From NCBI RefSeq assembly GCF_006912135.1, contig NZ_VIRS01000008.1:62001-126000 (forward strand): a stretch of DNA of 64,000 bases. Reading direction: 5' to 3'. The position numbers and the translations under genes are program-made. The DNA comes from Cryptosporangium phraense (GTDB lineage Bacteria > Actinomycetota > Actinomycetes > Mycobacteriales > Cryptosporangiaceae). Under the pieces are notes generated by a model. It was given only the letters and a program-made list of their open reading frames with translations, did not search any database and was not told the DNA's origin. Of this stretch, positions 1 through 7,807 are shown one piece after another (positions within the stretch are counted from its first letter, which is position 1; every line of letters begins with the position of its first letter).

Positions 1-1
1 G

Positions 2-613
2 CTGTCGTTGCTGCTCTCGGCGTTGATCGGGCTGGCCACGCCGCCGGTCGCCGGGTTCATCTTCGCGGCCGCCGGCATCACGCTGCCGGTGGCGATCCCG
101 GTGGCGGCGTCGCTGGTGTGCGCGGTGCTGTTCGTCGTCGTCGCACATCGGGACGTCCTCGAGAAGGCCGCGGCCGCGCGGGCCGAGTTCGTCCGGGCCG
201 TCTGTACCTATCTGGACCTGGTCGCGCTCCAGCTGGCGGCCGCGCACGGGCCGGTGCAGGCGCTCGAACAGGCGGCCCAGGTGTGCGACGGCTGGGTCTT
301 CCAGCGGATCCGCGAGGCGCTGCTCCGGGCCCAGCTCCAGATGCGTTTCCCGTGGGCCGAGCTGCGGCTGATGAGCGAGGAGATCGGCGTCGCCGAGCTC
401 GGTGACGTCGGCGCGATCATGCAGTCCTCGGGCGCCGAAGGCGCGCAGGTGCAGCAGACGCTGCGGGAGCAGGCCGACTCGCTGCGCGATCAGATCCGCA
501 CCACCGACTTGGCTCGCGCGGAGTCGATCACGTCTCGGCTCGACATTCCGGGCGCCGCGCTGGTGTTCGTGCTCGTCCTGTTCGTGCTCTATCCGTTCAT
601 GACCCGGATCTGA
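2..613 (+). CDS. TadC-like type II secretion F-domain membrane protein (5' partial)
   Basis: The frame is open to the left edge, so the N-terminus is missing; about 203 residues are present. Two hydrophobic stretches lie near the beginning (roughly residues 5-20 and 28-45 of the visible part), followed by a long amphipathic helical region and a C-terminal membrane segment ending at residue ~200. This is the pattern of the T2SSF domain of TadB/TadC inner-membrane platform proteins, which assemble Flp pili. The following genes are a tiny pilin-like protein and TadE/TadG-like proteins, which supports TadC (usually the last platform gene). I assign the family from architecture and context; there is no catalytic motif to check. 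Confidence 0.75.
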   Translation: MSLLLSALIGLATPPVAGFIFAAAGITLPVAIPVAASLVCAVLFVVVAHRDVLEKAAAARAEFVRAVCTYLDLVALQLAAAHGPVQALEQAAQVCDGWVFQRIREALLRAQLQMRFPWAELRLMSEEIGVAELGDVGAIMQSSGAEGAQVQQTLREQADSLRDQIRTTDLARAESITSRLDIPGAALVFVLVLFVLYPFMTRI

Positions 614-622
614 GGGAGTCGC

Positions 623-799
623 ATGATCAAGCTGTATGTGGCGGTGTTTCTGCGGATGCAGGAGCTGACCCGGGAGCGCGATCGCGGTGACGGCCCCGTG
701 CCGACCTCGATCATCATCGCCGGGCTCGCGGTGCTGGCGGCGGCGGTGGTGGCCTGGGCCACCACGAAGGCCAACAACGCGATGAACTCGGCTCCGTAG
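623..799 (+). CDS. Small single-TM protein, candidate Flp/Tad pilin
   Basis: A 58-residue protein starting at ATG 623, nine bases after the TadC-like stop with GAGGGAG just upstream, and ending one base before the next ATG. It has a basic/acidic N-terminal leader (residues 1-27, with ERDRGDG) followed by one hydrophobic helix (PTSIIIAGLAVLAAAVVAW, residues ~28-46) and a short polar tail. Short leader, glycine just before the helix and position in a Tad locus suit a class-IVb prepilin-like subunit. The usual glutamate at +5 after a prepilin cleavage site is not seen, so it may be a pilin-like accessory protein instead. Tight spacing on both sides indicates one operon. Confidence 0.6.
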   Translation: MIKLYVAVFLRMQELTRERDRGDGPVPTSIIIAGLAVLAAAVVAWATTKANNAMNSAP

Positions 800-1201
800 A
801 TGCGGTGGCCGCGTCCGCGGGGTGAGCGGGGGTCGTCGCCGGTCGAGCTGGCGATCCTCGCTCCCGCCGTGCTGCTCGCGCTGTTCGCGTCGATCCAGGT
901 CGCGGCCGTGTTCATGGCCCGGTCGACGGCGTTGTCGGCGGCGCAGGAGGCCACCACGGCGGAGCGGGCGTTCGACGCCCCCGAGGGCGCGGGCGAGGAC
1001 CGGGGGCGCGCCTTCCTGGCGCGCGCCGGTGACTGGCTGTCCGGCGGTCGGGTGACCGTCGTGCGTAACGGCGACGAGGTCACGACGACGGTCACGGGCA
1101 CGGCGATCTCGCTGGTGCCGGGTTTCACGTTCGCGGTCTCCGAGACCGCCCACGGCGAGGTCGAACGCTTCACCACCGACGACGAGGACCCAGGCCCATG
1201 A
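800..1201 (+). CDS. TadE-like pseudopilin/assembly protein
   Basis: 133 residues. The N-terminal stretch RGSSPVELAILAPAVLLALF (residues ~9-28) is the TadE signature: a short charged leader, a Glu in the helix and one transmembrane segment. The rest is a small extracytoplasmic domain of alternating beta-prone segments ending in an acidic tail. TadE-type proteins are minor pilin-like components of Flp pilus machines. The ATG at 800 follows the TAG of the pilin-like gene directly, and the stop overlaps the next ATG (ATGA), so translation of the cluster is probably coupled. Confidence 0.82.
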   Translation: MRWPRPRGERGSSPVELAILAPAVLLALFASIQVAAVFMARSTALSAAQEATTAERAFDAPEGAGEDRGRAFLARAGDWLSGGRVTVVRNGDEVTTTVTGTAISLVPGFTFAVSETAHGEVERFTTDDEDPGP

Positions 1202-1680
1202 CGACGCTTGGCGAGCGAGCGATCGCGGCCGGGCGCGCGACCCGGGCACTGGGCGGCGGGCGGGCGGCGGACGAGGGGTCGATCGCGGTCGAGTTCGCGA
1301 TCCTCGTGCCGGCGTTCGTGCTGCTGATCGCGGTGGCGGCAGTGATCGGGCGGCAGACCGTCGCCCAGACCGCGATCGAAGGCGCGGCCCACGACGCGGC
1401 CCGGGCGGCGTCGATCTCCCGGACCGCGGCCACCGCGCAGGCCCGCGGCAAGGCCGCGGCCAACGACGTCCTCGATGCGCAGGGCCTGCACTGCGACCCG
1501 GTCACGATCACGGTCGACACCAGCCAGTTCGCGCGCCCGGTCGGCCAGGCCGCCGCGGTCACCGCGGTCGTCTCGTGCTCGGTGAGCTTCTCCGACATCG
1601 CGGTCCCCGGCCTGCCCGGCAACCGCACGCTGTCGGCCACGTTCACCAGCCCGCTCGACATCTACCGGAGCCGATCGTGA
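1198..1680 (+). CDS. Second TadE-like protein
   Basis: 160 residues, starting at the ATGA overlap with the preceding TadE-like gene. After a ~25-residue basic leader comes DEGSIAVEFAILVPAFVLL (residues ~25-43), the TadE helix with its conserved Glu, then a predicted surface domain with two cysteines (around residues 99 and 127) that could form a disulfide. Paired TadE paralogues next to a TadG-like gene are the usual arrangement in actinobacterial Tad loci. Its stop overlaps the GTG of the next gene (GTGA), continuing the coupled operon. Confidence 0.82.
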   Translation: MTTLGERAIAAGRATRALGGGRAADEGSIAVEFAILVPAFVLLIAVAAVIGRQTVAQTAIEGAAHDAARAASISRTAATAQARGKAAANDVLDAQGLHCDPVTITVDTSQFARPVGQAAAVTAVVSCSVSFSDIAVPGLPGNRTLSATFTSPLDIYRSRS

Positions 1681-2081
1681 CCGCGCCCGACGATCGAGGC
1701 CGGGTCAGCGTGTTCCTGGCGATCGCGCTGGCCGGCGTCCTCATTCTCATCGGGATGGTCGCGGACGGCGGCGCGCGGCTGCGCGCGATGCAGCGCGCGG
1801 ACAACATCGCGGCCGAGGCCGCGCGGGCCGCCGGGCAGGGCATCGACGGCGCGACCGCGATCCCCGGCGGGAAGAAGCAGCTCGATCCGGACCTCGCGGT
1901 CCGGGCCGCCCAGGACTACCTCGCGTCGGCTGATGTCACCGGCACCGCGACCGTCAACGACGACCTCGACGAGGTCGACGTCGAGGTACAGATCACCCGG
2001 CCGACCGCGATGCTCGGCCTGATCGGAATCAACACGATCCAGGTCACCGGCCACGCCACGGCCGTGCTCCGCACGGAATGA
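1677..2081 (+). CDS. TadG-like pilus assembly-related protein
   Basis: 134 residues from GTG 1677, chosen because it overlaps the previous stop (GTGA) and puts the helix at the right distance; an upstream open frame is only the shadow of the TadE gene. Residues ~9-29 (RVSVFLAIALAGVLILIGMV) form the TadG-type N-terminal membrane anchor, followed by ADGGARLRAMQRADNIAAEA, typical of the actinobacterial Rv3657c-like/TadG-related family. The remainder is a small secreted domain. Likely a minor pilin or assembly factor of the same machine. Confidence 0.78.
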   Translation: MTAPDDRGRVSVFLAIALAGVLILIGMVADGGARLRAMQRADNIAAEAARAAGQGIDGATAIPGGKKQLDPDLAVRAAQDYLASADVTGTATVNDDLDEVDVEVQITRPTAMLGLIGINTIQVTGHATAVLRTE

Positions 2082-2100
2082 CTCCGGAAGGTAGGCGTCG

Positions 2101-5100
2101 ATGAGCTCCGCTACTGCGCCCCGAGGGCGACAGGTCCTGTCCGGCCTCGTCGCGCTGATCGTCCTCCTGGGGACGCTCGTGGGCGTGCCGATTCTGCTCG
2201 CGGTACTGGGCGGCAACCTGTTGCCCGACCACGTGCCGACGCTGGCCGAGGCCGGGCACGCGCTCACGTCGCCGGACGACGGCACGCTGTTCCTGCGGGT
2301 GCTGACGGTGGCGGGGTGGGTCGGGTGGGCGACGTTCGCGCTGTCGGTGGTCGTCGAGGTGCCGTCGGCGTTGCTGCGCCGGCCGGCGCCGAGGTTGCCG
2401 GGGTTGCGCACGCAGCAGCGGGCGGCGGCGGCGCTGATCGCGGCGATCGCGCTGCTGGTGGGAACGTCGACGGCGGCCAGCGCGGCCGTGGCGCCGACGT
2501 CTGTTGCGGCGTCCGTGGCCGCTGGGCATCCGGCGATGCAGCACGGCGCGGCGCCGTGGTCCGCGGCCGCCCGCGATGGGCTTCCTATGACGGGCGCGGC
2601 GCCGTGGTCCGCTGTGGCCGCGCGCGATGGGGTTCCGGAGTCGGCGACCGGCGCGGCGCCGTGGTCGTCGGCCACCGCGCGCGATGAGCTTCCTGCGGCT
2701 GGGACGGCGCCGTGGTCCGCGGCCGTGGCGCGAGATCGACTTTCGGCCGCGGAAGCGGTGCCCACGGCGGCGAGGGACGGGCTCCCGGCCGCAGGAGCGG
2801 TGCCGGCGGGGGCGCGGGAAGGCGTTCCGGCTCCGGCTGTGGGAGGGGTGCCGGCGGCGGCGCGGGATGGGGTGCCGGCTCCGGCCGTCGGGGCGGCGCC
2901 CGGAGCGGCGCGTGATCAGGTGCCCGCGCCCGCTGCCGGCGAGGTGCCCGGGGCGGCGCGGGATGGGGTGCCGGCTCCGGCTGTGGGGGCGGTGCCGGTG
3001 GCGGCGCGTGATCAGTTGCCGGCTCCGGCTGTGGGTGGGGTGCCCGCCGGGGCTCGGGATGGGGTGCCGGCGGCGGCCGTCGGGGCCGCGCCCGGAGCGG
3101 CGCGTGATGAGGTGCCCGCGCCCGCTGCGGGCGGGGTGCCCAAGGCGGGGCGGGACCAGATGCCGGCGGCTGCTGGGGGCGGGGTGCCTGGGGCGGCGCG
3201 TGATCAGGTGCCGGAGGCGGCTGGTGGGTCGGTGGGGACTCACACGCCGGCTCGTGGGTCGGAGGGGCGGCCGGCGTTGCCGCAGCGGGGGGCTTCGGGG
3301 CCGCGGGCCGGGTCGGGTGGGGCGCCCGGGTACACGGTTCGGCCGGTCGGAGGCGGGGGGACGTATGTCGTGGCTCCCGGGGATCGGCTCGCGGACATCT
3401 CGGCGCGGTTCCTCGGGGACCCGGACCGGTATCCAGAGCTCGCCGCGGCCAGCGGAGTGTCCGATCCGGACGAGATCCGGGCCGGTCAGCGCATCGTGCT
3501 GCCGCCGGGCGCGCGCGACCGCGGTGCGTCCCAGTACGCGGCCGGGCCGGTTCAGGCATCGTCGACGAGTACGTACGTCATCGCACCGGGCGATCGGCTC
3601 TCCGACGTCTCGGAGCGGTTCCTCGGCGACCCCGACCGGTATCCCGAACTCGCGACCGGCAGCGGTGTCGGTGACCCCGACGAGATCCGCCCTGGCCAGC
3701 GCATCCTGCTCCCTCCGGACGCCCGCGACCGAGGCGCCGATCCCCACGCCACCGGCCGGGTAGACCCTCCGACCGACCCCGACAACTCAACCCCAACCCC
3801 AGATGCCCCCGCCCCGGGCACTCCCGCCCCGAGCGCGCCGAGCAACCCGGCCCCAAGCAGGCCCGCCCCGAGTGCCCCCGCCCCGAGTGCCCCCGCGCCG
3901 AGCTCGGCCGCCCCAGCCCCCGGCGCCCCGGCCCCGGGCACGCCCGCGCCGGGCACGCCCGCGCCGGGCGCGCCCGCGACAAGTGCCCCCGCGCCAAGCG
4001 CCCCTGCGCCGAGCTCGGCTGTGCCCGCTCCCGGTGCCCCGGCCCCGGGTACCCCCGCGCCGAGTACTCCCACCCCGAGCGCGCCCGCGCCGAGCGCCTC
4101 TGCTCCCAGCGCCCCCGCGCCGAGTTCAGCTGTGCCCGCTCCCGGTGTGCCGGCGCCGGGTGCCCCGGCCCCCACGGCGCCCGCGCCGAGCGCCCCCGCC
4201 CCCAGCGCCCCTGCGCCGAGTTCGGCTGTGCCCGCTCCCGGTGTGCCGGCGCCGGGTGCCCCGGCCCCCACCGTACCCGCCCCCCGCACTCCCGCCCCGA
4301 GCACGGCCGCGCCGAGCGCCCCGGCCCCAAGCACAGCCGCGCCCAGCGCCCCGGCCCCGAGCACGGCCGCGCCCAGCGCGCCGGCCCCGGACACGGCCGC
4401 TCCGAGCACGGCCGCTCCGAGCACGGCCGCGCCGAGCGCGCCGGCTCCGAGCACGGCTGAGCCCCGGCCTAGTCACGACCTGCCCCAGCCGGCGCCCGGC
4501 GGCGTCCCCCAGAACGAACGCGTACCGGACCGCGCGCCGGACGCGGCGCCCCGGGGCGCCAGTGGGAGCGCCGACCCGGCGGCCGAGAGCACCACACCCC
4601 AGACCACCGCAACCCGCCCCGCCTCGCACGACTCCTCACCGATCCTCCCGATCGGCGTCCCCCTCGCCGGCGCCGGTCTGCTCGCCGCGCTGCTTCTGGC
4701 CCGCGGCCGCCGCCAGAACGCGTTCGTCGGCCGACACCGTCGGCACCGCGGCCGCCCCAAGCCAAAGCCCAACCCGAAACCCACCTCCAAGCCCGACGGT
4801 TTCATCGCCGCCCCGCCGCGCCAGCGATCCGAGCCTCCGCCGCTCCCGGTCCGGATCCCCGCGCCCGTGCCTCCGCCTCCCGCCGACACCCCCGAACCGC
4901 CGAACGTCGCCCCGGCCGCCACCAACGCCCGGCTCGACGCCGCCCTGCGCGCGCTCGCGATCTCGCTCGCCGACCGGTCCCCGGACGCGATGCCCGATGT
5001 CCTCGGCGCCTGGCTCGAACCCGACGGCATCAAGCTGATCCTCAGCCGTCCCTGTCCGAACCCGCCGTCGCCGTGGAGCGGCACCGCGGTCAGCTGGATC

Positions 5101-5805
5101 CTGGCCGCCGACGCCGAACTGCCCGACCTCGCGCCGATGCCCGCGCCGCTTCCGATGCTGGTCACGGTCGGCACCCGCGGCGGCACACCGCTCGTCCTCG
5201 ACCTCGAACGCCTCGGGGTCCTGACGCTCACCGGCGACGAGTTCCGGGCCGAGGACCTCCTCCGTTACATCGGCGCCGAGCTCGCCGGCAGCCCCTGGAG
5301 CGACGACGTCGAGATCCTCGTCGCGGGCTTCGACTCCGAGCAGACCAACCACTTCGCGATGATCGGCGACGGCCGGATCGAGCCGGTCCCGACCGTCGCC
5401 GACGGCATCGGACGGATGCGCCGACGGGTCAGCCAGGCCCTCGGCGTCGAGAAGACCTCCGGCGGACGCCACGCGGCCGCCGACGAGCACGAGGACGACG
5501 ACGAGTGGGCGCCGACGATCCTGCTCGCGGCCGATCCCGACCTGGAGGAGACGATCGCGCTCGGCGAGCTCGACGAGGAACTCGCCAAGACCGGGCGCTG
5601 CGGCGTCGGGATCGTCGCGGCGATCCGGGGCGACCTCGGCCGCTGGCCGCTCTCGACCAACTCCGAGGGTGGGATGTCGGCCGGCTTCCTGGGCATCGAC
5701 GAGGCCCGGCTCGTTGCCGCCCGCCTCTCCCGCCCCCGCCTCGGCAGCCTGGCCGAAGAATTCGTCGACTCGGCCATCCAGGGCAACAGCAACCCTTTGA
5801 CCTGA
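2101..5805 (+). CDS. Giant LysM membrane protein with Pro/Ala repeats
   Basis: 1234 residues; ATG 2101 has GGAAGG eight bases upstream. Order: three hydrophobic helices (~13-37, 64-86, 108-130); a degenerate repeat region (~150-375) built from units like VPAPAVGAVPGAARD; two near-identical LysM domains (~418-474 and ~487-545, each with TYV(V/I)APGDRL and DPDRYPEL); a ~230-residue P/A/S/T tract with repeated APAPSAPAPS; a transmembrane helix (~848-868); and a ~340-residue C-terminal domain starting after a basic Lys/Pro stretch. LysM domains bind peptidoglycan or chitin-like glycans, so this may tie the Tad machine to the wall. Related actinobacterial Tad-linked LysM proteins often carry a BTAD regulatory domain at the C-terminus; I see none here. 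Function of the C-terminal domain is unknown to me. Confidence 0.85.
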   Translation: MSSATAPRGRQVLSGLVALIVLLGTLVGVPILLAVLGGNLLPDHVPTLAEAGHALTSPDDGTLFLRVLTVAGWVGWATFALSVVVEVPSALLRRPAPRLPGLRTQQRAAAALIAAIALLVGTSTAASAAVAPTSVAASVAAGHPAMQHGAAPWSAAARDGLPMTGAAPWSAVAARDGVPESATGAAPWSSATARDELPAAGTAPWSAAVARDRLSAAEAVPTAARDGLPAAGAVPAGAREGVPAPAVGGVPAAARDGVPAPAVGAAPGAARDQVPAPAAGEVPGAARDGVPAPAVGAVPVAARDQLPAPAVGGVPAGARDGVPAAAVGAAPGAARDEVPAPAAGGVPKAGRDQMPAAAGGGVPGAARDQVPEAAGGSVGTHTPARGSEGRPALPQRGASGPRAGSGGAPGYTVRPVGGGGTYVVAPGDRLADISARFLGDPDRYPELAAASGVSDPDEIRAGQRIVLPPGARDRGASQYAAGPVQASSTSTYVIAPGDRLSDVSERFLGDPDRYPELATGSGVGDPDEIRPGQRILLPPDARDRGADPHATGRVDPPTDPDNSTPTPDAPAPGTPAPSAPSNPAPSRPAPSAPAPSAPAPSSAAPAPGAPAPGTPAPGTPAPGAPATSAPAPSAPAPSSAVPAPGAPAPGTPAPSTPTPSAPAPSASAPSAPAPSSAVPAPGVPAPGAPAPTAPAPSAPAPSAPAPSSAVPAPGVPAPGAPAPTVPAPRTPAPSTAAPSAPAPSTAAPSAPAPSTAAPSAPAPDTAAPSTAAPSTAAPSAPAPSTAEPRPSHDLPQPAPGGVPQNERVPDRAPDAAPRGASGSADPAAESTTPQTTATRPASHDSSPILPIGVPLAGAGLLAALLLARGRRQNAFVGRHRRHRGRPKPKPNPKPTSKPDGFIAAPPRQRSEPPPLPVRIPAPVPPPPADTPEPPNVAPAATNARLDAALRALAISLADRSPDAMPDVLGAWLEPDGIKLILSRPCPNPPSPWSGTAVSWILAADAELPDLAPMPAPLPMLVTVGTRGGTPLVLDLERLGVLTLTGDEFRAEDLLRYIGAELAGSPWSDDVEILVAGFDSEQTNHFAMIGDGRIEPVPTVADGIGRMRRRVSQALGVEKTSGGRHAAADEHEDDDEWAPTILLAADPDLEETIALGELDEELAKTGRCGVGIVAAIRGDLGRWPLSTNSEGGMSAGFLGIDEARLVAARLSRPRLGSLAEEFVDSAIQGNSNPLT

Positions 5806-5859
5806 GGCGATCCCGCACCCCTTGACCTCAAGCGCACTGCAGCTTGCACGCTCTCCTAC

Positions 5860-6255
5860 ATGCCGATCTTCACCGACGCAGAGCTCGCCTACCTGTCGAG
5901 CCAACGGCTCGCCCGACTGGCCACCGTCGACGCCCGGGGCGTTCCCCAGAACAGCCCGGTCGGCTACTCGGTCGACCCGGACACCGGGGCCATCGACATC
6001 GGCGGGTACCACATGGGGGCCAGCCGGAAGTTCCGCAACGTCCGGCGGTCCGGCAAAGCGGCCTTCGTCGTCGACGACATCGCGTCGGTCTCCCCGTGGC
6101 GGGTGCGCGGGATCGAGATCCGCGGTGACGCCGAGGCGATCGACGGCCTCCCGGCCCAGGGCCACCTCAGCGGCGAGATCATCCGCGTCCACCCGCGCTG
6201 GATCCTCAGCTGGGGCCTCGACGGCCAACCCCCACGCGGCTCCCGCCGACTCTGA
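5860..6255 (+). CDS. PPOX-class F420/FMN-binding split-barrel protein
   Basis: 131 residues. The start MPIFTDAELAYLSSQRLARLATVD and the following PQNSPVGYSVDPDTGAIDI are characteristic of the pyridoxamine-5'-phosphate-oxidase-like F420-dependent oxidoreductase family in actinobacteria (split beta-barrel flavin/F420-binding fold). KFRNVRRSGKAAFVVDD is the strand pair that normally binds the cofactor phosphate. Substrate is unknown; members reduce a variety of small molecules or simply bind F420. It stands alone, 54 bases after the LysM gene, and is followed by a tandem repeat rather than another gene. Confidence 0.82.
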   Translation: MPIFTDAELAYLSSQRLARLATVDARGVPQNSPVGYSVDPDTGAIDIGGYHMGASRKFRNVRRSGKAAFVVDDIASVSPWRVRGIEIRGDAEAIDGLPAQGHLSGEIIRVHPRWILSWGLDGQPPRGSRRL

Positions 6256-6277
6256 CCCGAGGCCAAGCCCCGACGAG

Positions 6278-6395
6278 GCCGCGACCCAGGCCGCGACCCA
6301 GGCCGCGACCCAGGCCGCGACGAGGCCGCGCCAGGCCGCGACCAGGCCGCGCCAGGCCCGACCAGGCCGCGCCAAGCCGCGACCCACCCGCGACC
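6278..6395 (+). repeat. GC-rich 12-bp tandem repeat array
   Basis: Downstream of the PPOX gene lie at least three perfect 12-bp units (ggccgcgaccca) followed by degenerate 9-12 bp variants containing ggccgcgccag and ggccgcgacc, up to about 6395. The array sits in the gap between two same-strand genes and its unit length is a multiple of three, so it stays open in the frame of the downstream ROK gene and gives a low-complexity Ala-Thr-Gln/Arg peptide if read. I regard it as non-coding slippage-prone DNA. Confidence 0.75.
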
Positions 6396-6514
6396 CACCT
6401 GCGCCAGAACAACGCCGACCCCGGCGACACCCCCCGCGCCACTCGCGTACCGAACGGGACAATGGGCATGCTTGGAGATGTGTCCGGGCGGGACGTACGC
6501 GTAGGGGAGATGCA

Positions 6515-7495
6515 ATGGGCTTGGTCGTGGGCGTCGACGTCGGCGGAGCGCGCATCGCGGCCGGCCTGGTCGACGCCGACGGCCGGGTGCTGATCCGGCA
6601 GACCGTCCCCACCCCGCCCCGCCCCGCCGACCTCGTGCCGTGCGTCCACGCCCTGGTCAGTGCGTTCCGTGGCGGGTACACGATCTCCGCGGTCGGGCTC
6701 GGCATCGCCGGCTTCGTCGACCGCGACCGGTCGACGGTCCTGTTCTCCTCGCTCGCCGGCTGGGCCGACGAGCCGCTCGGCGTCGAGCTCGAACGGCTGC
6801 TGGGCATCCGGGTCACGGTCGAGAACAGCGGTAGCGCGGCGGCCTGGGCCGAGTCCAGGTACGGCGCCGGCCTCGGCGAGCCGAACCTGGTCAGCTGCGT
6901 CGTCGGCACCGGGCTGGGCGGCGGGTTCGTCGTCGACGGGCATCCCTACCGGGGGCGGTTCGGCGTCGCGGCGGAGTACGGGCACATCCCGGTCGTGCCC
7001 GGCGGTCTGCTCTGCGGCTGCGGCAACCGCGGGTGCTGGCAGATGTACGCGTCGGGCGCGGCCCTGGCCCGGGAGGCGCAGCAACTGGCCGCCTCCGGCG
7101 CGGAAGAGGCGAAGCCCCTGCTCGCCAAGGCGAACGGTGAGATCGGCGAGATCGGCTACCGCGTGGTCGCGGCCGCGGCCCGCGAGCAGGATCCGGCCGC
7201 GCTCGCGCTCGTCGAGAAGGTCGGACGCTGGCTCGGCACCGGAATCGCCACGGTGGCGTCCGTATTGGACCCCGGCTGCGTGGTGATCGGCGGCGGGATG
7301 CTGAACGCGCTCGTCGGCGTTTCGGCGACCCCCGACTCCGACCCGGCCGATCTGCTGTTGGAGCCGGCCAGGGACGAGTTCCGCCGGAGCCTGCCCGGGC
7401 GCGGTTACCGCCGGGAAGCGAACATCGCCCCGTCCGCACTCGGCCCGGATGCCGGCCTGATCGGCGCGGCCGACCTCGCCCGTACCTACCGTTAG
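6515..7495 (+). CDS. ROK-family sugar kinase (glucokinase-like)
   Basis: 326 residues from ATG 6515 (GGGGAG upstream); the frame continues upstream only through the tandem repeat. N-terminal phosphate-1 motif VGVDVGGARIAAGLVD (~4-19); ENSGSAAAWAE and VVGTGLGGGFVVDG supply the sugar-binding Asn-Ser and ATP phosphate-2 region; EYGHIPVVPGG followed by CGCGNRGCWQMYASG (~166-180) is the ROK zinc site (His plus CxCGxxGC). This matches ATP-dependent glucokinases of actinobacteria, which phosphorylate cytoplasmic glucose and often mediate carbon catabolite effects. The canonical DxGGT here reads DVGGAR, so the Thr after GG is replaced. Substrate specificity cannot be read from sequence. Confidence 0.87.
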   Translation: MGLVVGVDVGGARIAAGLVDADGRVLIRQTVPTPPRPADLVPCVHALVSAFRGGYTISAVGLGIAGFVDRDRSTVLFSSLAGWADEPLGVELERLLGIRVTVENSGSAAAWAESRYGAGLGEPNLVSCVVGTGLGGGFVVDGHPYRGRFGVAAEYGHIPVVPGGLLCGCGNRGCWQMYASGAALAREAQQLAASGAEEAKPLLAKANGEIGEIGYRVVAAAAREQDPAALALVEKVGRWLGTGIATVASVLDPGCVVIGGGMLNALVGVSATPDSDPADLLLEPARDEFRRSLPGRGYRREANIAPSALGPDAGLIGAADLARTYR

Positions 7496-7807
7496 CACGT
7501 TTCAGTCCGGCCTCCGGTAGGGCCGACCGAATCGTTGGCCCGAACGGGCGCACCTCATCCGCCGTGCGGCCCGTCGGGCGGGGGCACTTCGGCGCGGTAA
7601 GGCCCTGGGGGCCGTTTCGGGGCGGTAGGGATGCCCCCCTTTCTGCGATCGTGTAGCCGTGTTCGGGTGCCCACGGTCCGTTGTCGACGGTCGCGCCGCT
7701 CAGTGCGGGAGTTCGCCAGGCGTGCCCCCGTGCGTCGACCAGCCCGGGAAGCCGTGACGTTCGCGCCCGGCTCCGGCGACAATCGTGCGGTCGACTACGA
7801 CCGCGCG
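7496..7807. other. Intergenic region, no gene seen
   Basis: Roughly 310 bases between the ROK stop and the chosen start of the GGDEF/HD-GYP gene. The downstream frame is open from 7631, but the encoded peptide is Arg-rich and lacks similarity to membrane sensors, so I treat this as leader/promoter DNA. G-rich runs near 7600-7625 (ctgggggccgtttcggggcggtaggg) are the only visible feature. No convincing terminator hairpin or promoter could be assigned. Confidence 0.5.

Noticed and set aside
3552-4454. Antisense frame coding GALGAGALGA-type repeats
   Set aside because: It is the complement of the P/A/S/T tract of the LysM protein; apparent repeats come only from that tract.
4636-6909. 757-codon minus-strand frame
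   Set aside because: Antisense to the LysM, PPOX and ROK genes; no recognisable domains and no RBS.
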